The notes below the pieces were generated by a model that saw nothing but the letters and a program-made list of their open reading frames with translations, had not been told where the DNA came from and did no database searches. A program made the translations under genes and the position numbers. A DNA stretch of 47,390 nucleotides from Desulfobacteraceae bacterium (GTDB lineage: Bacteria; Desulfobacterota; Desulfobacteria; Desulfobacterales; UBA5616), in NCBI GenBank assembly GCA_013791935.1, contig VMSV01000116.1, positions 1-47,390 on the forward strand, in the 5' to 3' direction. Numbering within the stretch: position 1 is the stretch's first letter; every line of letters starts with the position of its first letter. This document shows positions 33,801 to 41,959 of the stretch, piece by piece.

Positions 33801-33939
33801 TGGAAATCATGGGAAAGGTGAGGTCCGGATAAAGATCCACCTTAAGACGACCCAGGGAAAAAAGACCAAACCCTACGGCAATGAGGTATATCATAAAAAA
33901 GGTGACGCCGCGCTGAATGGCTGTTGATGTGATCCTCAT
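30838..33939 (-). CDS. RND efflux permease (HAE1/AcrB family)
   Basis: A 1033-residue inner-membrane proton-driven pump, about the normal length. The twelve-helix layout is visible: an N-terminal helix, a large periplasmic loop (porter domain), membrane helices 2-6, a second periplasmic loop and the last six helices. The helix-4 proton relay segment is LALAVGMLVDNSIVVLESI, followed by YRHREQGEAP. The hydrophobic-amphiphilic exporter pattern fits (drugs, detergents, acids); no metal-efflux signature is evident. The adaptor gene lies 26 nt upstream in the same unit. No outer-membrane channel gene is in the cluster, so it probably uses a TolC-like protein from elsewhere. Confidence 0.96.
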   Translation of the reverse strand: MRITSTAIQRGVTFFMIYLIAVGFGLFSLGRLKVDLYPDLTFPMISIITQYTGVGPFDMENVVTRPIEEVVASVKNVKTITSNSRQGLSLIMLEFDWGTDMNQAETDVRNVLDFVDETLPDDTTDPMVFSFDPSMQPIIFFTVGSKVHGMAELRRISEIEIEPRLERIPGVASAATMGGLKREIKVLVDPVRLHAHHASIAQVQNALRMNNMQLPSGWIEDKEREFTIQTLGEYRSIEEIEETAIAVMEGSVLRIKDVADVVDGFTEQRQRVWTNGAPAVILMVQRQSDANTLNVSNKVREQLPQILNEIPKGVTVDTVFDQATFINRSMSNLSNTAVQAILLTVLVLLFFLRSIRSSIIIGISIPISMLVTFAVMDQAGITLNMISMAGLALAVGMLVDNSIVVLESIYRHREQGEAPRVAADEGAREVAMAITASTLTTVAVFVPVLFVPGIAGELFKDMVITICVSLGASLIIALTLVPLLASRLLKDTVESDKKFPGLKRVGNSLGRAVEKMQFFYIRVLKWSLTHKAVLLISTFLVLLLSIYLLSVRGGEFIPRSDMGVVQMTLDRSAGISLESMEKTVLELSDLLMKHVPESEVIYTSFGQGEGMFAAFASQGSNEGDAMIRLKKKKDRKRSMSEIEDDLRGRVDRIPDLKVAFEDRGAASLFGGSDIDIEIFGHDFEIAKALANTITDKIKGIQGIVNTEISIKAEMPELKIELDRQRVADLGLSTTQIGQTINTCMLGTVATRYREGGDEFDIRVQLKKEARENKSDIENILLMTPGGRQIPLRAVARITYGAAPAEILREDQERKVTVAVDVSGRDLKTTTDEVTEALKSLIVPNDFRVEIGGMAEDMADSFRYLAIAFLVAMALTYMVMASQFESLLDPFVIMFTIPLSIIGVGLALFLTGTTLSVMSLIGVIMLVGIIVNNGIVLVDYANQLRIKGLELKEAICEAGKARLRPVLMTALTTILAMVPLSLGLGESGENWAPMARTVIGGLLMGTVLTLIVVPVMYAILHAFIEKHHSKRQRG

Positions 33940-33965
33940 GATAATGCCCGTCTTCTTATGAAGTG

Positions 33966-35084
33966 TTATTTTTCGCCGGTGCCGGCAAGCATTACAGCAA
34001 CGCCGTCCCGGAGGTTTTTCTGGCCTGACACCACCAGGTTTTCTCCCGCAGAAAGTCCGGATCTTACGGCAATGCTCTTATGATCGGCATAAACCACCTC
34101 AAGCTTTCGCTGTTCGGCCTTGGACGAGGCGTTGACCACAAAGGCATAGTAGTCCTTAAGTACCTGATCCTGGCCGTTCTCTCTTTTGAGCGTTGTATGC
34201 TCAAGAACCACATGTCTGGGGATTACGATGAGGTCTTTAAGAAGGCCTGTGGTTACCCGGATTTTGGCGAACATTCCCGGTTTTAAGATGTGGTCTGAAT
34301 TGGGAATCAGAACCTCAATCATGGCCATTCGGGTCAAGGGGTCCAGCACCGGGCTAATTTTTGAAACATTGCCGGAGAAGATTCTGTCCGGATAGCTTCT
34401 CACCATCACTTCAGAAGGTTGTCCAAGACTCAACATTCCGAGGTCAGTTTCCGTGGCCTCAAACTGGATCTTCACATGGTCCATCTGAACCACGGTGGCA
34501 ACCGGAAGGGAGGGCATGGCCATGTCCCCGGTTTCGAGAAATCGCTTTCCGATAATTCCGGAAATGGGAGCGGTAATGGTGGCGTCCTTGTGCTGGCTTA
34601 AAGCAGTGGCCAGAATAGCTTTGGCCTGCTCCACCTGGGCGGTCAGAGACTCCAGTTGGCTTTCCACGGCATCATACTGCTGTTTGCTGACGGCATTGAC
34701 TTTAAACAGATTCCGGGTTCGGTTAAAATCAGATTTAAGATTTACTTGCCGGGTTTGCAGGGCGGCAAGCCCGGCCTCGGCTTGCTCCACACCGTGCTGA
34801 ATGGTTTCGGCCAATACCCTTGCGATGGGTTCTCCCCGGTGGATCGTATCCCCTTCATCCACATAGTAGATTTCAATGCGCTCAGGAATTTTGGAAAAAA
34901 CCCGGACTTCCAGTTCGGCCTTGATATCTCCGGAGGAATCAAGGGATTTTTTTATTTCTCCCAGGCTTACGGTTGAAATTTCTACAGGAATTCGGATTTC
35001 TTTGGTTGGCTCCACCTGGGTTTTACACCCGGGTGTTATCAGGATTACCAAGAAGAGGCCCTTTAGGAGGGTGCGTTTTCTCAT
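33966..35084 (-). CDS. RND periplasmic adaptor (membrane fusion) lipoprotein
   Basis: A 372-residue adaptor. A lipobox (LVILITPGC-KTQ) anchors it in the inner membrane. The barrel-sandwich (RIEIYYVDEGDTIHRGEPIARV), a helical hairpin (about 90-150, with a run of Q/A/L residues), a lipoyl half (APISGIIGKRFLETGDMAMPS), a beta-barrel domain and a membrane-proximal domain follow in the usual order. It is the first gene of the pump unit, with a 170-nt gap before rnfB in which I see no clear promoter or terminator. Confidence 0.95.
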   Translation of the reverse strand: MRKRTLLKGLFLVILITPGCKTQVEPTKEIRIPVEISTVSLGEIKKSLDSSGDIKAELEVRVFSKIPERIEIYYVDEGDTIHRGEPIARVLAETIQHGVEQAEAGLAALQTRQVNLKSDFNRTRNLFKVNAVSKQQYDAVESQLESLTAQVEQAKAILATALSQHKDATITAPISGIIGKRFLETGDMAMPSLPVATVVQMDHVKIQFEATETDLGMLSLGQPSEVMVRSYPDRIFSGNVSKISPVLDPLTRMAMIEVLIPNSDHILKPGMFAKIRVTTGLLKDLIVIPRHVVLEHTTLKRENGQDQVLKDYYAFVVNASSKAEQRKLEVVYADHKSIAVRSGLSAGENLVVSGQKNLRDGVAVMLAGTGEK

Positions 35085-35254
35085 GTTGATCTCCGGAAAG
35101 AATTGACGGTGATGGAGTAGCTTATTGTAGAAAGTATACTTTATAACCTGAAAACCCTAAGCCGATCAAGCGGTTTTAAGCTCGATGGCTCGATGGCTTG
35201 GGGCCATTGGGTTGTTGGGAGGGTGGCGAGAGGGGGCTTATTAAAAGAGAAAGT

Positions 35255-36166
35255 TTATCCTCGCCATTTAAGCTCTTCCACCGTGGATTTGCCTTCTGCC
35301 CTAATTAAACCCGGCAGTTCCTGGTCGGCCACTTGGGCCATGTCTTCCGAAGAGGGTTTTCCAACAAACACGAGGCGTTTGCGCGGGCATTTTTTTACAG
35401 CCAGTTCCACATTGTCCAGGATGTTCAGCGAATACTTATCATAATCAATGGAGGAGAGGTTGTTTTGCACCTTGAAAAGACCCGAGGATTTTTCACAGGC
35501 TTTACAGCCGATACACCCCACGGTGCAAACTTTTCTCACTTCAGGACCGCTGTCCAGATTGGAGCAGGTAACCGCCAGCATGCGTTCCGTCTTAAAAGGA
35601 TTGATGGTGATGATTCTGCGCGGACAAGCCTTGGCGCAGGCCCCGCATCCAACACATTTTTCGTAATCCACCACAGCAAGCCCATCCACCACGGTAATGG
35701 CGTCAAAGGCACAGGCTGTTGCACAATCTCCAAACCCCAGGCACCCGTAAGTGCAACCCTGAATTCCGGAAACCAGGTTGGCGGAGCCGCATTTTCTTTC
35801 ACCCAGATAGGGAGACCGGCCAAGCCGTTCGCTGTAAGTGGCTCCGCAGTGAATGATGGGACGGAAAGGAAAGGTTTGCTCAACCTTCACGCCGAGTATC
35901 TCGGCCAGGGCTTTGGCGCAGTTTTCGCCTCCCACGGTGCATTTATCTACATTTACGGTACCCGCAACCACGGCCTCGGCATAATCGCCGCATCCCACAT
36001 ATCCACACCCCCCGCAGTTTGCACCCGGCAAGGCATGAATACAGGCCTCAACCCTGGGGTCCACCTCAATTTCAAAGGCTTTATTGGCCCAGCCCAGTAT
36101 ATAGGATAAGACAACGGCCATGGCAAACAGGGTGCCTGCTGAAATTCCCACGGTGATCCATGTCAT
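35255..36166 (-). CDS. rnfB: Rnf complex subunit B (iron-sulfur)
   Basis: A 303-residue membrane-anchored iron-sulfur subunit. One N-terminal helix (about 5-25) is followed by a Cys-rich cluster domain, [21 protein letters not shown], then CTVGGENC. Further 4Fe-4S motifs include [36 protein letters not shown] and a C-terminal [18 protein letters not shown]. It is the entry point of electrons from ferredoxin. Its start overlaps rnfA by four bases. A longer C-terminal stretch (after CEKS) ends in a region similar to other anaerobe RnfB proteins. Confidence 0.96.
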   Translation of the reverse strand: MTWITVGISAGTLFAMAVVLSYILGWANKAFEIEVDPRVEACIHALPGANCGGCGYVGCGDYAEAVVAGTVNVDKCTVGGENCAKALAEILGVKVEQTFPFRPIIHCGATYSERLGRSPYLGERKCGSANLVSGIQGCTYGCLGFGDCATACAFDAITVVDGLAVVDYEKCVGCGACAKACPRRIITINPFKTERMLAVTCSNLDSGPEVRKVCTVGCIGCKACEKSSGLFKVQNNLSSIDYDKYSLNILDNVELAVKKCPRKRLVFVGKPSSEDMAQVADQELPGLIRAEGKSTVEELKWRG

Positions 36167-36921
36167 AAGGCAGATCCTTTTTCCATGCTTTTTTCTTTCA
36201 TAACGGCTTGAACCACTGGTTTTTCTTGGGTCATGGCTTTTTTAAGCCCGGCGTCAACGCCTGTGAATCCCGTAAACGCCATGGCCATGATCCCTCCGAT
36301 GATCAGGGTAATGGCAGCCCCTCTAAAGGGTTTGGGTACATCGCAAAGCTCAAGTTCCTCCCGAATGCCCGACATGATCACGATGGAGATGGTGAATCCA
36401 ACACCCCCGAAAAAGGCCAGGGTGAGCGCTCTGCCCAGGTCCCATGCTTCCGCGGGATTTTCCGCTCCGGCCACTTTGCTCATGATGGTGAGGCAGGCGA
36501 AAAGAATGGCGCAGTTGGTGGTGATCAGGGGTAGAAAAACGCCAAACGATTTGTAAAGCATGGGAAAGGCTTTTCTCAAGTACATTTCCACAAACTGAAC
36601 CGACGAGGCGATGGCAAAAATGTAAACGATATAGCTCAAAATGGACAAGTCTATGCCGGCGGCCTGTTCAGGAGAGGTGAAAAACCCGGCGATCCAACTG
36701 GATAGGGGGGCTCCCGGCATGAGAATGTAGGCTGTGAACGTCCAGCTGATGAATGCGGCAATGCAAATCACGAAGGTTACGGCGCAGCCCATGCCAAAGG
36801 CAAGGTCAACTTTTCGTGACACGCCGATGAAGGGACAAATGCCGACAAAGTAATAAAACACAAAATTATTAATAATGGCGGCACTTAAAGCAATTAATGT
36901 AATATCAATAATATAATTCAT
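36163..36921 (-). CDS. rnfA: Rnf complex subunit A (membrane), extended form
   Basis: A 252-residue membrane protein with six predicted helices and the family motifs [52 protein letters not shown] and MAFTGFTG. Typical RnfA is about 190-200 residues; this one carries an insert of ~15 residues after helix 2 ([19 protein letters not shown] region), a smaller insert in the middle ([12 protein letters not shown]) and a charged C-terminal tail of ~32 residues ([20 protein letters not shown]). The conserved motifs include the Cys residues proposed to hold a cluster at the RnfA/E interface. It is part of the ion-translocating core and overlaps rnfB. Confidence 0.95.
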   Translation of the reverse strand: MNYIIDITLIALSAAIINNFVFYYFVGICPFIGVSRKVDLAFGMGCAVTFVICIAAFISWTFTAYILMPGAPLSSWIAGFFTSPEQAAGIDLSILSYIVYIFAIASSVQFVEMYLRKAFPMLYKSFGVFLPLITTNCAILFACLTIMSKVAGAENPAEAWDLGRALTLAFFGGVGFTISIVIMSGIREELELCDVPKPFRGAAITLIIGGIMAMAFTGFTGVDAGLKKAMTQEKPVVQAVMKEKSMEKGSAL

Positions 36922-36937
36922 AAAATCTGACCTCTGC

Positions 36938-37558
36938 TCACTTTTTTCCTGGTTCGGTCAAGCGGTTGACAACCGCCAGAAGGAGGCCGAAGGTAAAGAA
37001 GGCCCCCGGGGGAAGCACCATGATCACCCAATCCGGCCATTGAACCGGAAGAATTCTGAATTGAAAAATCATGCCGGTTCCCAGGATTTCCCTGACGATG
37101 GCGATGCTGCTTAATCCAAGGGCGAATCCAAGGGACTGGCCCACGGCATCGGATGCACTGACCCAGACCGATTGTTTGGAGGCGCACACCTCGCACCGGC
37201 AGATGATGATGCAGTTGACGATGATCAAGGGGATGTAGGGCCCCAGGGTTTTGCTCATGTCATAAAGATAGGCTGCCAGGAAACGGTCTGCGATGGTGAC
37301 GAAGGTCGCAATGGTCAGCGTGAACACCACGATTCGCAGATGGGGTTTTAGCAGCCCCCGGATCAGGCTGGTCATGACATTGGCGCACAGCAGAACAAAA
37401 CCAGTGGCAGCAGCCATGGTCAGCGCGGCTTTTAACCCGTTGGTTACGGCCAGGGTCGGGCAAAGTCCAAGCAATTGACGATATGTCGGGTTTTCAGGAA
37501 GGATCCCCTGAATAAACCTTTCCATGGCTGTGGGGGCATTAGACGAATTGTCAGTCAT
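36938..37558 (-). CDS. rnfE: Rnf complex subunit E (membrane)
   Basis: A 206-residue membrane protein with the RnfE motifs [27 protein letters not shown] and [40 protein letters not shown]. About six helices are visible. It is homologous to RnfA and lies opposite it in the membrane, sharing the cluster-binding cysteines. Start at 37558 is chosen because AAGGA sits eight bases upstream; a start 18 nt earlier would overlap rnfG without its own ribosome site. Confidence 0.95.
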   Translation of the reverse strand: MTDNSSNAPTAMERFIQGILPENPTYRQLLGLCPTLAVTNGLKAALTMAAATGFVLLCANVMTSLIRGLLKPHLRIVVFTLTIATFVTIADRFLAAYLYDMSKTLGPYIPLIIVNCIIICRCEVCASKQSVWVSASDAVGQSLGFALGLSSIAIVREILGTGMIFQFRILPVQWPDWVIMVLPPGAFFTFGLLLAVVNRLTEPGKK

Positions 37559-37559
37559 A

Positions 37560-38192
37560 TCAATTGTCCTTTGCATTCATTAAGGGTTGATGGAGATCCG
37601 ATACGGCGGAATTTATAATATCGGTAACGGCGCGGGACGATATGGTGGCTCCGGTAATGGCTTCAATTTCCCCGGATGTCGAGGCTTTGCCTTTAATCAC
37701 CTTCAGGGCGGGGAAACTCGGAATGTCGACAAACTGACTTCGCCATTCATCGGTTACGATTTTATTGCCGAGTCCCGGGGTTTCTTTTTGTTCAAGGATA
37801 AAGAGGCCGGTTATTTTGTCCAGGGTCGGGTTCAAACCGAAAAGAAGTTCTATGCGGTCTGCATACCCCTGGCCGTTGGTCTTTATCCCGTAACCCTTAA
37901 GCTCTCCTTTGTCCCGGACCGCATAAACGTTGTAATAGACTTTTCTGCCGATCTTATCCACGGTGATGGTGCTTGGTGTAATGAGAGGGGGTCGATTTTC
38001 AGCAGCCATTTTATCTGCGCCCTCTTTTCCCAGAACCAGCGCGGGAACTTTTTCCAGGGTTTCGTTCCGCCTGTTTTTTTCAATGGTGGGGCCAAGCTTG
38101 ATTTGGACCCCCGCAAGCATTGCACCGAAGAAAAGCGCAATGGTTAAAACCAGCCAAGCCTGCATGATTTTATTTTCTCTGATCCAATCCAT
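37560..38192 (-). CDS. rnfG: Rnf complex subunit G (FMN-binding)
   Basis: A 210-residue protein with one N-terminal helix (about 11-30, MQAWLVLTIALFFGAMLAGVQI) and a periplasmic FMN-binding domain. The covalent FMN attachment site is the Thr in ITGATISSRAV. Electron transfer runs between this flavin and that of RnfD. AAAAAGG lies ten bases before the start. Its 3' end abuts rnfE (which starts 2 nt after its stop), suggesting coupled translation. Confidence 0.95.
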   Translation of the reverse strand: MDWIRENKIMQAWLVLTIALFFGAMLAGVQIKLGPTIEKNRRNETLEKVPALVLGKEGADKMAAENRPPLITPSTITVDKIGRKVYYNVYAVRDKGELKGYGIKTNGQGYADRIELLFGLNPTLDKITGLFILEQKETPGLGNKIVTDEWRSQFVDIPSFPALKVIKGKASTSGEIEAITGATISSRAVTDIINSAVSDLHQPLMNAKDN

Positions 38193-38287
38193 ATTTGTAA
38201 AACCTTTTTCTGGTTTTGAGTCAGCCCCAATGTTCCAGGCTTATTTCTTCTATTTTTTATAAGGACACATTGACCTATCCGGCATCA

Positions 38288-39280
38288 TCAGGCTTTGCCC
38301 AGGGGCCGGGGGATGGTCCATCGGTTGATCAAAGGGGTCAGAGCATTCATAAATAGTACGGCAAACATCACCCCTTCGGGGTAACCGCTGAAAAGGCGCA
38401 AGACCATGGTGATAAATCCCACACCGGCCCCGAAGATCAGCTTACCTTTGGGGGTAAGCGGTGAGGTCACCGGATCGGTTGCGATGAAAAACGCACCGAA
38501 AAGAAGTGCTCCGCCGAACAGATGGTGCAGCGGGGTCCAGCCTGATTCGACATTTGAAAAAGAGGACAGGGACCCCATCAGAATGGCGATTCCGATCATG
38601 CCTGCCGGAATTTCCCAGGACGCCGTTCGTCGAATACAGAGGTACAGGCCCCCGAGAATGCAGGCAAGGGCGTTGGTTTCCCCTAAAGATCCGTTATACG
38701 CCCCCCAGAACAGGGTTGAAAGGGGGGTGATAATGTCCGATTGCTGGAAAGCGGTGAGGGGGGTTGCCTTGGTTAAAATACTGATTCCACTGGATGCCGA
38801 TTCGTATCCGGAGGCGGCCAGGGCTGCGGAAAAGGCGATCATGACAAAAGCCCTGCCCACCATGGCCGGGTTGAAAATATTCATGCCGATGCCGCCAAAC
38901 ACAGTCTTGCCGATGCCGATGGCCGTCACCGAGGCGATGAGCGGAATATACCAAGGGGCTGTGCCCGGCAGGGAAAGGCCCAGAATCACTCCGGTGACCA
39001 GGGCCGATAAATCGGAAAGGGGCATGGACTTTCCGCGCATTCGAGTAAAAACCGCTTCGGTGATCATGCAGCCGGCGATACAGATCAGAAGTTGTTTAAT
39101 GGCGTAAACTCGAAAAAAATAGATGGAGGAAGCCACCACAGGGATTAAGGCGATGAGCACATCCAGCATCATCTGCTTGGTGCTTCCGGCAGAACCGACA
39201 AGATGCGGAGACGGCGCCACGTTGATGATCGGCGTTTGGTTTTCTTCAGTCACGGTATTTTTATTGTGGTCTTGATTCAT
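38288..39280 (-). CDS. rnfD: Rnf complex subunit D (membrane, FMN-binding)
   Basis: A 330-residue multi-helix membrane protein with the RnfD/NqrB motifs SPHLVGSAGSTKQMMLDVLIALIP, GKTVFGGIGMNIFNPAMVGRAFVMIAF and the covalent flavin-attachment region KATPLTAF. About nine helices are present. It forms the ion-pumping core with RnfA and RnfE. It starts with a hydrophilic ~30-residue N-terminal extension (MNQDHNKNTVTEENQTPI). A 95-nt gap to rnfG contains no terminator. Confidence 0.95.
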   Translation of the reverse strand: MNQDHNKNTVTEENQTPIINVAPSPHLVGSAGSTKQMMLDVLIALIPVVASSIYFFRVYAIKQLLICIAGCMITEAVFTRMRGKSMPLSDLSALVTGVILGLSLPGTAPWYIPLIASVTAIGIGKTVFGGIGMNIFNPAMVGRAFVMIAFSAALAASGYESASSGISILTKATPLTAFQQSDIITPLSTLFWGAYNGSLGETNALACILGGLYLCIRRTASWEIPAGMIGIAILMGSLSSFSNVESGWTPLHHLFGGALLFGAFFIATDPVTSPLTPKGKLIFGAGVGFITMVLRLFSGYPEGVMFAVLFMNALTPLINRWTIPRPLGKA

Positions 39281-39337
39281 GAACGGATTGCCATTTTATA
39301 AGGTTTTTTTGTGTATTAATCTCAATTGCCTGTTTCA

Positions 39338-40693
39338 TTATCTCAACAGGGTCTTTCCGGTGCGTATCAGTTGAACCAAGGGAATCTTGGCCGGGCAGAT
39401 ATAAGCGCAGCTTCCGCATTCAAAACAAGCGGCAATGTTGTATCGTTTGCACAGGACCGTGTCTTTGGCTCGAGAAGCCAGCGCAATCCTGGTGGGGACC
39501 AGATGCATGGGGCAGACATCAGCGCATCGTCCGCAGCGGACACAGGATGTTTCGGCAGTCCTCTTCAGGTCGTCACGGGTCAAAACCGTAAGACCGCTGG
39601 TGCCTTTGGTAACCGGTGTATTCAAATCGTTGAAAGCAAAGCCCATCATGGGGCCCCCGGAAATCAATCTTGCCGCGTCCCGGGCAAGCCCCCCGCAGAA
39701 CTCTATCATTTCCCCCATGCTTGCTCCGATGGGAGCGAGGAGATTCTTCGGTTGACGGATGCCTGCGCCTGTGACGCTGACCACCCTGTGGGTGAGGGGC
39801 TGTTCTTTGATCACGGCTCTGGCCACGGCGGCAATGGTTCCCACGTTGCTCATGGCCACTCCCACATCCGAAGGCAGACCTCCCAGGGGAACTTCCAGAT
39901 TCAGTAATGCCTTGATGAGAATTTTTTCACTGCCCTGGGGGTATTTTGTTTTCAATACCGCCACTTTGACGGGGGTGTTCTTTGTGGCTTGACGGATATT
40001 AATTATAGCTTGCCGTTTATTGCTTTCGATGGCAATGATGGTTTCCGAAGCGTTTACCGCCGTTGCCGCCAGGATGGCCCCGGCCACAATGATATCAGGG
40101 GCTTCGATCATCAGGCGATCATCAGCTGTCAGATAAGGTTCGCATTCGCAGCCGTTGATCACAAGGGTTTGTATGGGTTTTTCAACATTGGGAATGATTT
40201 TGACATGGGTGGGGAAAGCGGCTCCGCCCAAACCAACAATTCCTGCGTTGTGAATGGCGGTATGAATGCCTTCCGGATCATAAAGTCCCTGGCAATCTTT
40301 CGGCCAGTTTACGCTGAGGACTTCATCCCTCAGGGTTCCGCCCTCGATTTGTTCCCCTTCGGTTTTGATCACCAGGGCTTGAAGATGCCTGCCGTTGGGC
40401 AAGGTGATGACAGCATCTTTCTGCACCGTTCCGCTTACCGGTGAATGCAGGGCCGCTGACACAAAGGCATCTCCTTTTCCGATCATCTGACCGAAGGAAA
40501 CAAGGTCGCCTTTTTTAACCAGAGGCTTGCAGGGCGCTCCGATGTGTTGCTGGAGAGGCATTACTACCTTTTCCGGCGTCGGCAATACTTCAATCGCCAT
40601 ATTTTCGGAAAAGTTTTTCCTCTCCGGCGGGTGAATACCTCGGGCGAATGTGCCTCGACCTGGAAACTCTCTGGATTGAAAAAAACGGATCAT
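39338..40693 (-). CDS. rnfC: Rnf complex subunit C (NADH-binding, iron-sulfur)
   Basis: A 451-residue soluble subunit at the cytoplasmic face. It has the RnfC N-terminal lipoyl-like stretch (GAPCKPLVKKGDLVSFGQMIG), a nucleotide/flavin-binding region with GLGGAAFPTHVK and NGCECEPYLTADDRLM, and two 4Fe-4S motifs, CVRCGRCADVCPMHLVP and CFECGSCAYICPAKIPL. It oxidises or reduces NAD(H). Start at 40693 (MIRFFQSREF) has GAGAGG about seven bases upstream; an upstream extension to 40756 is not family-like. It is the first gene of the rnfCDGEAB operon. Confidence 0.96.
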   Translation of the reverse strand: MIRFFQSREFPGRGTFARGIHPPERKNFSENMAIEVLPTPEKVVMPLQQHIGAPCKPLVKKGDLVSFGQMIGKGDAFVSAALHSPVSGTVQKDAVITLPNGRHLQALVIKTEGEQIEGGTLRDEVLSVNWPKDCQGLYDPEGIHTAIHNAGIVGLGGAAFPTHVKIIPNVEKPIQTLVINGCECEPYLTADDRLMIEAPDIIVAGAILAATAVNASETIIAIESNKRQAIINIRQATKNTPVKVAVLKTKYPQGSEKILIKALLNLEVPLGGLPSDVGVAMSNVGTIAAVARAVIKEQPLTHRVVSVTGAGIRQPKNLLAPIGASMGEMIEFCGGLARDAARLISGGPMMGFAFNDLNTPVTKGTSGLTVLTRDDLKRTAETSCVRCGRCADVCPMHLVPTRIALASRAKDTVLCKRYNIAACFECGSCAYICPAKIPLVQLIRTGKTLLR

Positions 40694-40844
40694 GTCGCGC
40701 CTCTCATATAAAATGGCCGGATGTAAAGGATGTTGAACCATTGCATCAATTCGCAATTTCTACTCCTTCAGGGGGAACCTTTGCGGGCATCGGCCCCCTT
40801 TTTACCCAGCCATTAAATTGTCTTTACTTGAAAATCCCTTCTAA

Positions 40845-40870
40845 ATATAAGGTGTATATGTAGGTGTCAA
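40845..40870 (-). promoter_or_regulatory. putative sigma-70-type promoter of the rnf operon
   Basis: On the minus strand a perfect TTGACA (plus-strand TGTCAA at 40865-40870) is followed after 15 nt by TATATT or after 17 nt by TATTTA, near-consensus -10 elements. It lies about 150 nt before the rnfC start codon. It is inferred from the pattern only. Confidence 0.4.
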
Positions 40871-40935
40871 GTGAAAATATGATGAAAAAACTTGGTTCCA
40901 TTGATGCAAAAACCACCTTTGTGCTCATAAACCAT

Positions 40936-40965
40936 TTGACAGTTCCGGATCGGGAGAAGTAAGAT
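40936..40965 (+). promoter_or_regulatory. putative sigma-70-type promoter of the universal stress gene
   Basis: A perfect -35 TTGACA (40936-40941) and TAAGAT (40960-40965) lie 18 nt apart. It is about 55 nt before the GTG start of the universal stress gene, a usual distance. It diverges from the predicted rnf promoter across ~65 nt. Confidence 0.45.
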
Positions 40966-41020
40966 AAATTCAATAAGTTCCGAACACTCTTTGTGTCAAT
41001 AAAACAAAAAAGGAGGATGT

Positions 41021-41959
41021 GTGGAAGGGAAAAACAGAATATTGCTTGCGGTTGACGGATCAGACCAGGCCATGGAAGCAGTGCGTTATGTGAGCAGAAT
41101 GATGCCCAGCCATAGATCTCATGTTGTCCTTTATTATCTAGGGTACGAAACCACCAATCTCTATTCGGATTTGGATGCAAACCCCCTTTACCGTTCAAAG
41201 ATTGCAGACATCAAAAGATGGATGGGGGATGAGCGCATCTCCATGGGATCATTCATGGAGTCGGCTGAAAAAATATTATTTGCGGCAGGTTATGATAAAG
41301 AATCGGTTGAAGTGAAAATCGCGCAAAAAGGTCTGGGGGTGAGTGACGACATCATTCGGGAGGCCTATAACCCCTATAGCGCGGTTGTGTTGGGCCGTAC
41401 AGGAACCAGCAAATTCAAAGATGCTTTAATGAAAAGCGCCGCCTATCATATCATTACCGAAGTCAAGCATATTCCGGTCATTGTGGTGGGGGGCAAACCA
41501 CGGTCGGAAAAAATCCTCATCGCTTTTGACGGCTCCATCGGCTCCATGAAGGGTGTGATCAGCGTTGCTCAGCTTCTGGGGGAGGCAAAATGTCAGGTGA
41601 TGCTTTACACCCTGATTGTTCCGGGAAACAAATTCTGGATCGCAGACAAAGAATCCATCTCTTTTGATGAGGTTACGGATACCAAAGAATATAATATGAA
41701 AAAGCTTGCGCCTCGCTTTTCAGAGGCCAAGGGCATACTAAAAAACGGCGGGATCCTTCCTGAAAATATCTTCAACAAGTTGGTGATCATCGATGCAAAC
41801 CGGGCAAAAAACATTATCGCCACGGCTGAGGAAACCGGGTTTGACTCCATCGTCATCGGCCGGCGAGGCCAGATCTCGGCCATTGAGGGGTTTTTTGTCA
41901 GCCGTATCAGCGAAAAAATCCTCAAGTACGGTGAGAAATCAGTTGTCTGGATTATTTGA
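41021..41959 (+). CDS. tandem universal stress protein (two Usp domains)
   Basis: A 312-residue protein of two consecutive UspA folds, about 4-145 and 156-312. Each starts with a beta-strand followed by an acidic loop (ILLAVDGSDQAMEAV; ILIAFDGSIGSMKGV). The ATP-binding glycines are partly altered: VVLGRTGTSKFKDAL and IVIGRRGQISAIEGF keep G-2x-G but lack the final G-S/T, so nucleotide binding may be weak. GTG at 41021 follows AGGAGG (41011-41016). Such tandem proteins are common in anaerobes under stress. It converges on the SDR gene with an 8-nt overlap. Confidence 0.94.
   Translation: MEGKNRILLAVDGSDQAMEAVRYVSRMMPSHRSHVVLYYLGYETTNLYSDLDANPLYRSKIADIKRWMGDERISMGSFMESAEKILFAAGYDKESVEVKIAQKGLGVSDDIIREAYNPYSAVVLGRTGTSKFKDALMKSAAYHIITEVKHIPVIVVGGKPRSEKILIAFDGSIGSMKGVISVAQLLGEAKCQVMLYTLIVPGNKFWIADKESISFDEVTDTKEYNMKKLAPRFSEAKGILKNGGILPENIFNKLVIIDANRAKNIIATAEETGFDSIVIGRRGQISAIEGFFVSRISEKILKYGEKSVVWII

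Larger units (their letters stand above)
40694..41020. other. divergent intergenic region between rnfC and the universal stress gene
   Basis: About 330 nt without a gene on either strand. It holds the two predicted divergent sigma-70 promoters listed separately and an AT-rich middle. Short open frames here lack ribosome sites and family content. I see no riboswitch or tRNA. Confidence 0.6.
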
